Part shown: piece after piece, positions 1 through 5,844 of the stretch
How positions within the stretch are numbered: the stretch's first letter is position 1
How the letters are laid out: every line of letters starts with the position of its first letter
DNA from: an uncultured Lachnospiraceae bacterium
GTDB taxonomy: Bacteria; Bacillota; Clostridia; Lachnospirales; Lachnospiraceae
DNA length: 6,084 nucleotides
Direction: 5' to 3'
NCBI GenBank assembly: GCA_910584585.1
Contig: CAJUBP010000086.1
Coordinates: forward strand, 1-6,084
Notes under the pieces: generated by a model
What the model was told of the DNA's origin: nothing
Database searches by the model: none
Seen by the model: only the letters and a program-made list of their open reading frames with translations
Position numbers and translations under genes: made by a program

Positions 1-49
1 TATTCAGGATTACGGCTATTAAAACATTGACTTTTAATAGCCGTAGTAA
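1..49. repeat. Perfect 14-bp inverted repeat (hairpin) at the tnpA breakpoint
   Basis: Positions 11-24 (TACGGCTATTAAAA) are the exact reverse complement of positions 32-45, with a 7-base loop at 25-31. The stem is AT-rich towards the loop and is not followed by a T-run, so it is a poor intrinsic terminator. All three + frames carry stops in or near it. The tnpA frame becomes recognisable only from position 50, right after in-frame TAG (44-46) and TAA (47-49). The likeliest reading is the end of a foreign element that interrupted tnpA. Hairpins a few bases inside an end are typical of HUH-type single-strand transposons, but no gene for such an element is in the window. Confidence 0.6.
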
Positions 50-283
50 TATTACAGGCTGCGCCGCGTAAGGCAGGCATGTCTGGAAAACCTTGCGCCG
101 GAGACCCCGGCGCAGCAGATTGTTCCGGTAAACGCCTGCCTTCTGCAGCAGGAAACACAAAGCGGCAGCGATATACAGCAAGGGCTTTCCGTCTCTGTAA
201 ATGGTTTTTCCGTCCACGTAACGGAATCCACACCCATGCCGCTGCTTGCGGCAGTCCTGGAGGTGGTGCGGAATGCTCAATGA
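50..283 (+). pseudogene. tnpA: IS66 accessory protein TnpA, C-terminal remnant
   Basis: Frame 2 reads 77 residues beginning YYRLRRVRQA and ending AAVLEVVRNAQ before TGA (281-283). The first residues fit the end of the helix-turn-helix region of IS66 TnpA, where the family has a (T)YYYRLR-like stretch. The ending, with a GFSVHV strand and a final leucine-rich helix closing in NAQ, is the usual TnpA C-terminus. Everything before the first tyrosine is lost: in-frame TAG and TAA stops directly precede it and no start codon with a ribosome binding site exists. The last 11 bases overlap the start of tnpB, the normal arrangement for translational coupling. TnpA is an essential but biochemically unresolved partner in IS66 transposition; this copy should be non-functional. 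Confidence 0.75.
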
Positions 284-635
284 CGCCACATGCTTTAAAG
301 CTGTCTACATTGTCTGCGGCTACACCGATCTGCGTGCCGGCATGGACCGGCTGGCGGCACTCGTGGAAACACAGACCGGGAACAGGCCATATATCCCGGA
401 TACACTCTATCTTTTCTGCGGGAGGCGCACAGACCGCATCAAGGGGCTTGTATGGGAAGGGGACGGATGGCTCCTGTTATACAAGCGGCTCTCAGAAAGC
501 CGGTTCCAGTGGCCGCGCACCCCGGAGGAGGTGCGTGAATTAACGCCGCAGCAGTTCCGGTGGCTGATGGAAGGGCTGACGATCACCCCGAAGAAATCGG
601 TCAGGCCGGTGGAACCGCCGGAATACATGGGATGA
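273..635 (+). CDS. tnpB: IS66 accessory protein TnpB (Orf2 family)
   Basis: This is a 120-residue protein, the usual TnpB length. Family hallmarks are GYTDLRAGMDRLA (16-28), the block running from FCGRRTDRIK (48-57) through WEGDGWLLLYKRL (61-73), then RFQWPR (77-82) and ELTPQQFRWLMEGL (89-102). The start at 273 is chosen over the in-frame ATG at 246 because family homology starts there, GGAGG lies at 259-263 with a 9-base spacer, and the ATG overlaps the tnpA stop. TnpB is required with TnpA and TnpC for IS66 transposition; its molecular role is not settled. The gene looks intact, but its translation may suffer because coupling from tnpA is broken. Confidence 0.9.
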   Translation: MLNDATCFKAVYIVCGYTDLRAGMDRLAALVETQTGNRPYIPDTLYLFCGRRTDRIKGLVWEGDGWLLLYKRLSESRFQWPRTPEEVRELTPQQFRWLMEGLTITPKKSVRPVEPPEYMG

Positions 636-910
636 CTTTGTGCAAAACGGAGAAATTTTCAGATGGTTTCCCTGCTGAAAAAAATGTCCTGCCTTATTCC
701 AGCAGAACCACGCTGTACACCCTAAAAGGGCCTGGAATGGACGCAGACATGCTTTCCCTTCCCGGAAAGGATCCTGGGAACAGCACCGTACAAAGGCGGC
801 ATCCGCTGTTTTAACCATAGGCATTATGACGGGCATCCGGCAGCGCCGGGTTCGCAAAAATCCCGTATCCATGGTATAATAAGGCTATCAGGATACCGGG
901 AGAAAACAGC
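636..910. other. tnpB-tnpC intergenic region with secondary structure
   Basis: This 275-bp stretch between tnpB and tnpC has no convincing gene. It can fold into a long imperfect hairpin: ATGT (684-687) with ACAT (747-750), CTGC (689-692) with GCAG (743-746), and ATTCCAG (696-702) with CTGGAAT (732-738), plus a small inner stem CCCT/AGGG (720-723/727-730). A second hairpin, CTTTCC/GGAAAG, lies at 752-757/764-769. The last 60 bases hold the promoter-like sequence described separately. Short frames crossing this gap have no ribosome binding site and no recognisable protein. Confidence 0.5.
851..880 (+). promoter_or_regulatory. Probable sigma-A promoter for tnpC
   Basis: TATAAT at 875-880 is a perfect -10 hexamer and is preceded by TGG (872-874), making it an extended -10. 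TTCGCA at 851-856 matches four of six -35 positions with an 18-base spacer. The tnpC start codon is 31 bases downstream of the -10. This would let the transposase gene be expressed independently of tnpA and tnpB. Confidence 0.6.
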
Positions 911-2530
911 ATGGCCTTAAAATATACGGAAGAACAACTGAACAGCCTTGACAGGGAAACGCTTACCAGGCTGTTCCTGTCGCAGCAGGAGCAGCTTGAA
1001 AATATCGACCATACGCTCCAGCTTGTTCTGGAGCAGATGGCGGATTTAAAACGGCACCGGTTTGGCAGGTCATCAGAAAAACAGGAGGCCGAAGGCCAGG
1101 TTTCCTTTATGGAAGTGGATGGGAAGATCGTATTCTTTAACGAATCTGAAGCTGTCGCTGCGGAGAGAAGCACAGAGGAGCCGGAGGACGTTTCCCGCAC
1201 AAGGCCGAAGAAAAAGCAGGGAAAACGGGAAGAAGACCTGGACGGGATTCCGGTAGTCGTGGTGGAACATTCCATGACGGATGAGGAACTGGAAGATAAA
1301 TTTGGAAAGGACGGCTGGAAACAGCTCCCGGATGAAGTATACCGCAGGTACAGCTTTACCCCGGCGAAAATCGAGGTGGAGGAACACCATGTAAAGGTAT
1401 ATGCCGGGAAAGAAACGGAAGAGGTCATCAAGGCGCCGCATCCGCAGGCTTTATTAAGGGGGAGCCTTGTTTCCCCTTCGCTGGAGGCAGCGGTAATGAA
1501 CGCCAAATATGTCAATGCCGTCCCGCTTTACCGGCAGGAACAGGAGTTTGAACGTTATGGCCTGCACATTTCAAGACAGAACATGGCGAACTGGACGATC
1601 CAGTGCGCAGACCGTTACCTTGCGGTTCTTTATGATTACCTCCACGAAAAGCTGTACGGCTACCACGTCCTGCAGGCAGACGAAACGCCCGTGCTGGTGA
1701 ATAAGGACGGCCGCCCTGCCGGGAGCAAAAGTTACATGTGGGTATACCGCACCGGACGGATGTACACGGACCGGCAGATCGTCCTGTATGAATACCAGCG
1801 GACGCGCAATGCCAGCCATCCAAGGGAATTCCTAAAGGATTTCAGCGGGGTATGCGTCACGGACGGCTATCAGGTTTACCACACGATTGAAAACGAGCGG
1901 GAAGACCTGAGGATTGCCGGATGCTGGTCCCATGCGAGGCGCAAGTTTGACGAGGCGGTAAAGGCGCTGCCAAAAGCAAAGCAGAAGGACAGCCGCGCAT
2001 ATCTTGCGCTGACCATGATACAGGCTATCTACCGGGAGGAAAAACTGCTTAAGGATCTTCCGGCAGAAGAACGTATGATCCGCCGCCAGCTGAGTGTAAA
2101 GCCCCTGGTGGAGGCTTATTTCGTATGGGTTCGTGAAAACCTCCCGAAAGTGCCGCAGAAAAGCAAGACGTGGGAAGGTTTCAATTATTCCCTGAACCAG
2201 GAGAAATACCTGAAAGTGTTCCTGGACGATGGCGAAGTGCCGATGGACAATAACGCTGCGGAACAGTCCATCCGCGGATTCTGTATCGGCAAGAAAAACT
2301 GGGTGATGATCGATACCATTGCCGGTGCAAAGTCCAGTGCCATCATTTACAGCATTGCGGAAACCGCAAAAGCAAACAATCTGAAACCGTATGATTACTT
2401 TGAGTATCTGCTTACCGAGATCCCGAAACATCTGGATGATACAGACCGTAGTTTTCTGGATGACCTGCTCCCCTGGTCACCAAGCCTGCCGGAGAACTGC
2501 CGGAAGCCTGGTAAGAATGAAGTGAAATAA
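911..2530 (+). CDS. tnpC: IS66-family DDE transposase TnpC
   Basis: The 539-residue protein has the architecture of IS66 transposases. An N-terminal leucine-rich coiled-coil segment (about 8-48) is followed by the basic HRFGRSSEK motif (49-57). A charged linker (about 80-110) and a pre-catalytic region (115-180) come next. The catalytic core has D257 in LQADETP, D318 in VTDGY and E451 in DNNAAEQSIR, with the conserved CWSHARRKF at 338-346 and GKKNW at 460-464. All three catalytic acidic residues are present, so the enzyme should be able to cut and join DNA ends. The CxxC zinc finger found in many IS66 transposases is absent: the region around 115-180 has no cysteine. The start at 911 has GGGAG at 898-902, 8 bases upstream. 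Known clostridial relatives also lack the finger (from memory, not searched). Confidence 0.95.
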   Translation: MALKYTEEQLNSLDRETLTRLFLSQQEQLENIDHTLQLVLEQMADLKRHRFGRSSEKQEAEGQVSFMEVDGKIVFFNESEAVAAERSTEEPEDVSRTRPKKKQGKREEDLDGIPVVVVEHSMTDEELEDKFGKDGWKQLPDEVYRRYSFTPAKIEVEEHHVKVYAGKETEEVIKAPHPQALLRGSLVSPSLEAAVMNAKYVNAVPLYRQEQEFERYGLHISRQNMANWTIQCADRYLAVLYDYLHEKLYGYHVLQADETPVLVNKDGRPAGSKSYMWVYRTGRMYTDRQIVLYEYQRTRNASHPREFLKDFSGVCVTDGYQVYHTIENEREDLRIAGCWSHARRKFDEAVKALPKAKQKDSRAYLALTMIQAIYREEKLLKDLPAEERMIRRQLSVKPLVEAYFVWVRENLPKVPQKSKTWEGFNYSLNQEKYLKVFLDDGEVPMDNNAAEQSIRGFCIGKKNWVMIDTIAGAKSSAIIYSIAETAKANNLKPYDYFEYLLTEIPKHLDDTDRSFLDDLLPWSPSLPENCRKPGKNEVK

Positions 2531-2533
2531 AGG

Positions 2534-2577
2534 CTGGAGCAAATCTGTTTCTATCATACAGGTTTGCTCCAGTTTTG
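2534..2577 (+). terminator. Intrinsic terminator after tnpC, possibly bidirectional
   Basis: CTGGAGCAAATCTG (2534-2547) pairs with 2559-2572 over 14 positions, 13 Watson-Crick and one G-U, around an 11-base loop, and is followed by TTTTGT. It begins 4 bases after the tnpC stop. On the opposite strand the same stem is followed by a T-rich CCTTTATTTC, so it may also stop transcripts arriving from the convergent ritC. Confidence 0.8.
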
Positions 2578-2589
2578 TATAGGTACTCA

Positions 2590-2604
2590 TTATCTACCGT
2601 TTAC
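2590..2604. repeat. IS66 right terminus
   Basis: On the - strand the IS reads inwards GTAAACGGTAGATAA from 2604. The GTAA start matches IS66-family ends, and position 2605 is the last base still belonging to the recombinase reading frame. These bases donate the four foreign residues VNGR and the TAA stop to the truncated ritC. The matching left inverted repeat is not in the window, so the repeat length cannot be measured. Confidence 0.7.
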
Positions 2605-3423
2605 GCTATGACGAAAAATATGCGGATGGATTCTCTCCGGCACTTCTGGGCATGCCATATGTGCAGTTTTTGCATATCCATTCATAAAAGCCCTGACTGT
2701 GTCATCGGAAATGGGGCTGCATACATTCTTCCGTATTGTATAAAATAATGGCTTCCGGGAGTGTCCTGGCTCACCTGGATGAAACACCTGCATGTATTTA
2801 TGATAATGGGAAACGGTATCTTTCATCAGGGGGACTGAACGGGATTTGTTGCCTTTCCCATACAGTTTTACCTGTGGCGTATCCCCCAGCCGTACATCGC
2901 AGATTTTTAAATCTATGATTTCCTGGATTCGGGCTGCTGTATCATACATCAGGGTTATAAGGAACAGATCACGCGTCCCTTTTTTGCTGTTGGCATCTGG
3001 CTGTGCCAGCAAAGACTGGATAGCTCCCCTGCTCAAATAATCGACAGTTTCCACTTTTTCCGTTTTCTTAAATGGAATCTGGAACAGAGTGGACTGGTAG
3101 ACCACAAGTGAGGTGTCCCTCATTGCGGCATAGCTATAAAAAGCCCGCAGGCAGTTCAGCCTGTAATTCCGGGTTTTTATACTGCATTTTTTAGTTTCTT
3201 CCAAAAAATCAAGGTATTTTTCCGCCATTCCGCCATCCAGTATGTCAAATGTGATGTCTACCAGCCGGAGCCGCTTCTGTTCTTTTGTAAAATCGAGCAG
3301 CTGGTTTAGTGCTGTCCGGTAGGCTTTGACCGTATGGGTGCTGCAGTTCCTCTTTTTGGGCAGGTAGTCCGTCAGGAAATCGTGGATCATCATATATAGA
3401 AGATTCTCTTTCAGTCTTGCCAT
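2590..3423 (-). CDS. Tyrosine recombinase RitC, C-terminally truncated by IS66
   Basis: This third recombinase of the trio has 277 residues, of which the last four (VNGR) come from the IS66 end. An N-terminal SAM-like DNA-binding domain covers about 10-115 and the catalytic domain starts near 130. Visible catalytic residues are R165 (in DTAARIQE), K190 (in GKGNKSRSVPL, XerD-like) and H268/R271 in HPHIFRHS. The frame then runs into the IS, so the distal GH box and the nucleophilic tyrosine, roughly the last 50-60 residues of a normal protein, are missing. It should bind DNA at best and cannot cleave. The start at 3423 has GGAGG at 3435-3431 with a 7-base spacer and overlaps ritB by 13 bases. 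The name follows RIT gene order, not a database match. Confidence 0.85.
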   Translation of the reverse strand: MARLKENLLYMMIHDFLTDYLPKKRNCSTHTVKAYRTALNQLLDFTKEQKRLRLVDITFDILDGGMAEKYLDFLEETKKCSIKTRNYRLNCLRAFYSYAAMRDTSLVVYQSTLFQIPFKKTEKVETVDYLSRGAIQSLLAQPDANSKKGTRDLFLITLMYDTAARIQEIIDLKICDVRLGDTPQVKLYGKGNKSRSVPLMKDTVSHYHKYMQVFHPGEPGHSRKPLFYTIRKNVCSPISDDTVRAFMNGYAKTAHMACPEVPERIHPHIFRHSVNGR

Positions 3424-4385
3424 GGCTCCACCTCCGGGATAATGCCGGAAAAGGCATCCCAGTCAACTCCCTTGTTTTTTACCAGGTTTTCAGGGAGAAG
3501 ATGGATGTAGTATGCTGTTTCCGCCAAAGTATAATGCCCCATAAAAGCCCTGAGCCGGGGGAGCATGGCCGTAAGGTCTTTCTGCCCATCCATCCAACGG
3601 TTCAGGTTTGCGGAAGCGAACCTGTGCCGGAGGCTGTAAATCCTTACATGTGGCAGGTTCTCTTTTGGAATATCCGGGTTTGCCAGCCTCCAGCATTTCT
3701 GGAACTGGCGGTTCAGCCATGCGCCGTCTATCGGGCCGTCCACAGATCCCGGGAAAAAATAAATGTTATCTTCATAGAAAAACTGGCGCATCTTATCGTA
3801 ACGCTGGCAGAGTGCAAGCATATCATCAGACATGACGACAAACCGCTCTTTTTTCTTTTTGGTATTCGTAATGAGTATCTCACCCGTCTGGAAATTGATA
3901 TTCCGCCTGTGCAGTTCCCTTCCTTCCTGTGGGCGCAGGCCGCAGGTATAGATCAGACGGAACATCACGGGAAGCATATGCTGGGAATACGGAACCCTGC
4001 CACTCTCAGGCAATGCGTCAATCGCAGAAAACAGCCGGGACAGTTCGTCATCTGTAAACATATATACTTCCTTTGGCTTGGGATTGCTAAAATACCTTTC
4101 AGGAAGGACATAGGCTTCACGGCCGCTAAGGTTCATGTATTGCGCAAGCAGGCGGATGGCGCGTGCCCTGCCCTGCACGCCCTTTGTACCGCCATTGTCC
4201 CCAAGCACCCATGACATGGCCAGATGCTCTGTAAGTTCCTTGCAGTCCGGGTGAAAAGCCAGGCAATACTGGTCAAAATTGTGCAGCGCTCCTGCATAGG
4301 GTTCCTCCGCATATCCAAGGACAGTTCTCGCTGCCAGCATCCCCTGGATATATTCCGAAAAGCAGCTGGAATAATTATGATTCAT
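3411..4385 (-). CDS. Tyrosine recombinase RitB (second of trio)
   Basis: The protein has 324 residues from the chosen start. An N-terminal helical DNA-binding domain covers about 1-100, and the catalytic domain begins near 107 (MFTDDELSRLF). Active-site candidates are R151 (CGLRPQEG), K176 in a KKKKER hairpin matching the XerD GKGNKER loop, R253 (YSLRHRFA), H284 (MGHYT) and nucleophile Y293 (second tyrosine of YYIHL). The usual first histidine of HxxR is replaced by Y250, giving YxxR. The ATG at 4385 is preferred to that at 4391 (two extra residues): GGGAGG (4400-4395) is 9 bases from 4385 but only 3 from 4391, and 4385 gives an ATGA overlap with the ritA stop. It overlaps ritC by 13 bases. 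It probably acts with RitA and RitC in DNA breakage and joining at the element ends. Confidence 0.9.
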   Translation of the reverse strand: MNHNYSSCFSEYIQGMLAARTVLGYAEEPYAGALHNFDQYCLAFHPDCKELTEHLAMSWVLGDNGGTKGVQGRARAIRLLAQYMNLSGREAYVLPERYFSNPKPKEVYMFTDDELSRLFSAIDALPESGRVPYSQHMLPVMFRLIYTCGLRPQEGRELHRRNINFQTGEILITNTKKKKERFVVMSDDMLALCQRYDKMRQFFYEDNIYFFPGSVDGPIDGAWLNRQFQKCWRLANPDIPKENLPHVRIYSLRHRFASANLNRWMDGQKDLTAMLPRLRAFMGHYTLAETAYYIHLLPENLVKNKGVDWDAFSGIIPEVEPWQD

Positions 4386-5632
4386 TGCCATATACCTCCC
4401 CCCGATACTTCAATCCCGTTGAAATCCAAGGCGCATTCTTTCAAATGGCCGCTGTCCAGGGAGATATATTGCTTTGAGGAATCCAGGCTCTGGTGGCCAA
4501 GGATCTGTGCCGTTGTCATAATAGGAATCTCTGCAAGCGTGAGTTCTTTCCCAAGCGTGCGCCTTAATGCATGGAAGCCCTTGCCATCATGGGCATAGCG
4601 TTCTATTCCGGCTTTCTTCTGATAGCCCGACCAGAGATGCGACAGCGCCATTGTCCTGTTAAATGGCAGGTATGGATGGAGGGCACGCAGAAAAATAAAT
4701 TCAGAATGCGAATCCGGCCGTCCATTCAATATGTACTCTTTCAACGCTTCCCCCACATCCGGCAGCAAGGGCAGCACAAGCGGGTTCCCGGTTTTCTTCT
4801 GGATCAGCCTGATTTCCCCGCCCCTCCAGTCAATGTCCGTCAATTTCAGGTTGATGATGTCACTGCCGCGCAAGCCATTCCTTGCACTCAGGAGGATGAT
4901 CGCATAATCCCGCTTCCCCATAACCGTCGAGCGGTCAACCTGTGCAACTGTCCGCTGTATTTCGTCCTTTGTAAGCGGCGGGAAAATCCTCTTTTTTCGG
5001 ATGACAGGCAACGACAGGACGAATTCGTAGGGAATATCCATGCCTTTTTCTGAATTAAGGAACTGGTGGAACTTTTTTAAGAAAAGCTGGAGATCATGCA
5101 GGCTCCCTTCCGTATACTTTCTGGATGCCAACGCCATAAACCCTGAAAAACTATGCGCATTTACATCAAGGGCATCATCGACTCCCTGGGTTTCCAGCCA
5201 GAAAAGATATTTGCGCACTGCCCATTCCATATCCTGCAGGGTCTTGGGATTGGCCGGCCCACTCCATGCAAGAAATTCACGCAGCAGGTTTTCATTGGCA
5301 TTATTGATATGCTTTTTTGCATGCCCTCCTGCCACGACATGGGAGAGTTCCCCTCTGTTGTAAAATTCCTGCAGGCGTGAGACAGCCCTGGTTTTATTTA
5401 AGTAGTTTTTCCGCAGCAGATCTTCCCTTTCATAACGCTCCTGTTGTTCACAGCGGTACTGCATCAGCAGCCCTTCGTCATAATGGGAACACTCATGCTC
5501 CTGGAAAAAATGCAGGATGGGCCGGTAGTTATAGCTATAATCCGACCAGACGGTGTGCGGCTGGACACCGTATTCGATTAATTTGTCACATACAAGAGAT
5601 ATCAGTTCTGATATGTCAGTTACTTTTGCCAT
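4382..5632 (-). CDS. Tyrosine recombinase RitA (first of trio)
   Basis: The protein has 416 residues. A long N-terminal region (about 1-105) precedes a core SAM-like DNA-binding domain (about 110-200), and the catalytic domain runs from about 218 (PPLTKDEIQ). All six active-site positions of the family are present: R255 (GLRGSDI), K280 (KKTG), H354 and R357 (FHALRRT), H380 (ILGHQS) and nucleophile Y389 (SSKQYIS). It should therefore be catalytically competent. The start at 5632 has a perfect AGGAGG (5646-5641) 8 bases upstream, but that site can pair with an upstream CTCCTCA in the leader. It is the promoter-proximal gene of the trio and overlaps ritB by 4 bases. A simple XerC/XerD housekeeping role is unlikely given the length and the linked partners. 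Confidence 0.93.
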   Translation of the reverse strand: MAKVTDISELISLVCDKLIEYGVQPHTVWSDYSYNYRPILHFFQEHECSHYDEGLLMQYRCEQQERYEREDLLRKNYLNKTRAVSRLQEFYNRGELSHVVAGGHAKKHINNANENLLREFLAWSGPANPKTLQDMEWAVRKYLFWLETQGVDDALDVNAHSFSGFMALASRKYTEGSLHDLQLFLKKFHQFLNSEKGMDIPYEFVLSLPVIRKKRIFPPLTKDEIQRTVAQVDRSTVMGKRDYAIILLSARNGLRGSDIINLKLTDIDWRGGEIRLIQKKTGNPLVLPLLPDVGEALKEYILNGRPDSHSEFIFLRALHPYLPFNRTMALSHLWSGYQKKAGIERYAHDGKGFHALRRTLGKELTLAEIPIMTTAQILGHQSLDSSKQYISLDSGHLKECALDFNGIEVSGGGIWQ

Positions 5633-5641
5633 GTTTGTGGC

Positions 5642-5692
5642 CTCCTCATTTTAATAGTCAGGCGCTAACCTGCTGGTTTAATTATTGAGGAG
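5642..5692 (-). promoter_or_regulatory. ritA leader hairpin predicted to mask the ribosome binding site
   Basis: On the - strand CTCCTCA (5692-5686) is the exact complement of TGAGGAG (5648-5642), which contains five of the six bases of the ritA AGGAGG site. Inside this 7-bp stem an inner stem CAGG (5672-5669)/CCTG (5662-5659) closes a 6-base loop, and a UUAA/UUAA pairing can bridge the two. In an RNA starting upstream of 5692, the ribosome binding site would be paired and translation of ritA reduced. Because ritB and ritC are coupled to ritA, the whole trio would be damped. This is inference from complementarity only. Confidence 0.55.
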
Positions 5693-5705
5693 ACATTCGC
5701 GATAT

Positions 5706-5735
5706 GGAAGAACCAAAAAAATCTTATCCCGAATT
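5706..5735 (+). repeat. RIT terminal motif, copy 1 (direct)
   Basis: GGAAGAA (5706-5712) is followed after a 10-base A-rich spacer by CTTATCCCGA (5723-5732). The 16 bases AATCTTATCCCGAATT (5720-5735) recur exactly in copy 2, 46 bases further on. This is the copy nearest ritA and it may also act in regulation. Confidence 0.75.
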
Positions 5736-5760
5736 TTTTATGCATTACATATATCTGGCT

Positions 5761-5781
5761 GGAAGAATCTTATCCCGAATT
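5761..5781 (+). repeat. RIT terminal motif, copy 2 (direct)
   Basis: GGAAGAA (5761-5767) and CTTATCCCGA (5769-5778) are separated by a single base. AATCTTATCCCGAATT (5766-5781) is identical to copy 1. Together with copy 3 it forms an inverted pair about 43 bases apart, the geometry of a tyrosine-recombinase binding region. Confidence 0.75.
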
Positions 5782-5820
5782 ATGTCTTTAATTGGCTTGT
5801 ATTTAGAAGGCGTTTAATGA

Positions 5821-5844
5821 ATATCGGGATAAGGCATTCTTCGG
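5821..5844 (-). repeat. RIT terminal motif, copy 3 (inverted)
   Basis: Read on the - strand this copy is GAAGAA (5842-5837), a 3-base spacer, then CTTATCCCGA (5833-5824). It is inverted relative to copies 1 and 2 and is the outermost recognisable copy, so the element edge probably lies at or just beyond it. Confidence 0.75.

Larger units (their letters stand above)
50..2604 (+). mobile_element. IS66-family insertion sequence, left part missing or interrupted
   Basis: The element carries the IS66 gene order tnpA (remnant), tnpB, tnpC on one strand, then a hairpin terminator and a right terminus. The right end is placed at 2604 because the opposite strand reads GTAAACGG from there, matching the GTAA-type termini of the family, and because the neighbouring recombinase frame is homologous exactly up to 2605 and unrelated beyond it. 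IS66 elements usually duplicate 8 bp of target, so GCTATGAC (2605-2612) should also flank the left end outside the window. That left end is not present: homology starts abruptly inside tnpA at position 50. Mobility in cis is doubtful without the left end and TnpA. Confidence 0.85.

Noticed and set aside
1..50. Group II intron 3' end (domain VI) interrupting tnpA
   Set aside because: The stem is perfect and lacks a bulged branch-point A 7-8 bases from the junction, and the bases just upstream do not resemble a domain V ending.
246..272. Upstream ATG extending TnpB by nine residues
   Set aside because: The extension overlaps the tnpA C-terminus and has no family similarity. The Shine-Dalgarno at 259-263 points to the ATG at 273.
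79..543. A 154-codon + frame crossing tnpA and tnpB
   Set aside because: Family homology is in the two other + frames (TnpA ending at 283, TnpB from 273). This frame reads as compositionally odd noise.
811..1515. A 234-codon open frame on the - strand opposite tnpC, serine-rich
   Set aside because: It is a low-complexity reading of the complement of the acidic TnpC N-terminal region. No start signal or domain supports it.
1832..2431. A 199-codon open frame on the - strand opposite the TnpC catalytic core
   Set aside because: It is antisense to conserved catalytic motifs, with no ribosome binding site.
3417..4214. A 265-codon open frame on the + strand opposite ritB
   Set aside because: It lies entirely antisense to a recombinase with clear catalytic motifs, has no ribosome binding site and shows no recognisable domain. 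It is a shadow frame.
2590..5632. Tn554-like transposon or an integron integrase
   Set aside because: Tn554 has two recombinases and a small TnpC of different sizes. No integrase-specific insert or attC sites were seen. Three coupled recombinases fit RIT better.
4382..5632. Housekeeping XerC/XerD chromosome dimer resolvase
   Set aside because: The 416-residue length, the unusual N-terminal extension and the coupling to two further recombinases argue against it.
5706..5844. CRISPR array
   Set aside because: There are only three repeat copies, one of them inverted, with variable internal spacing and no regular spacers or cas genes.
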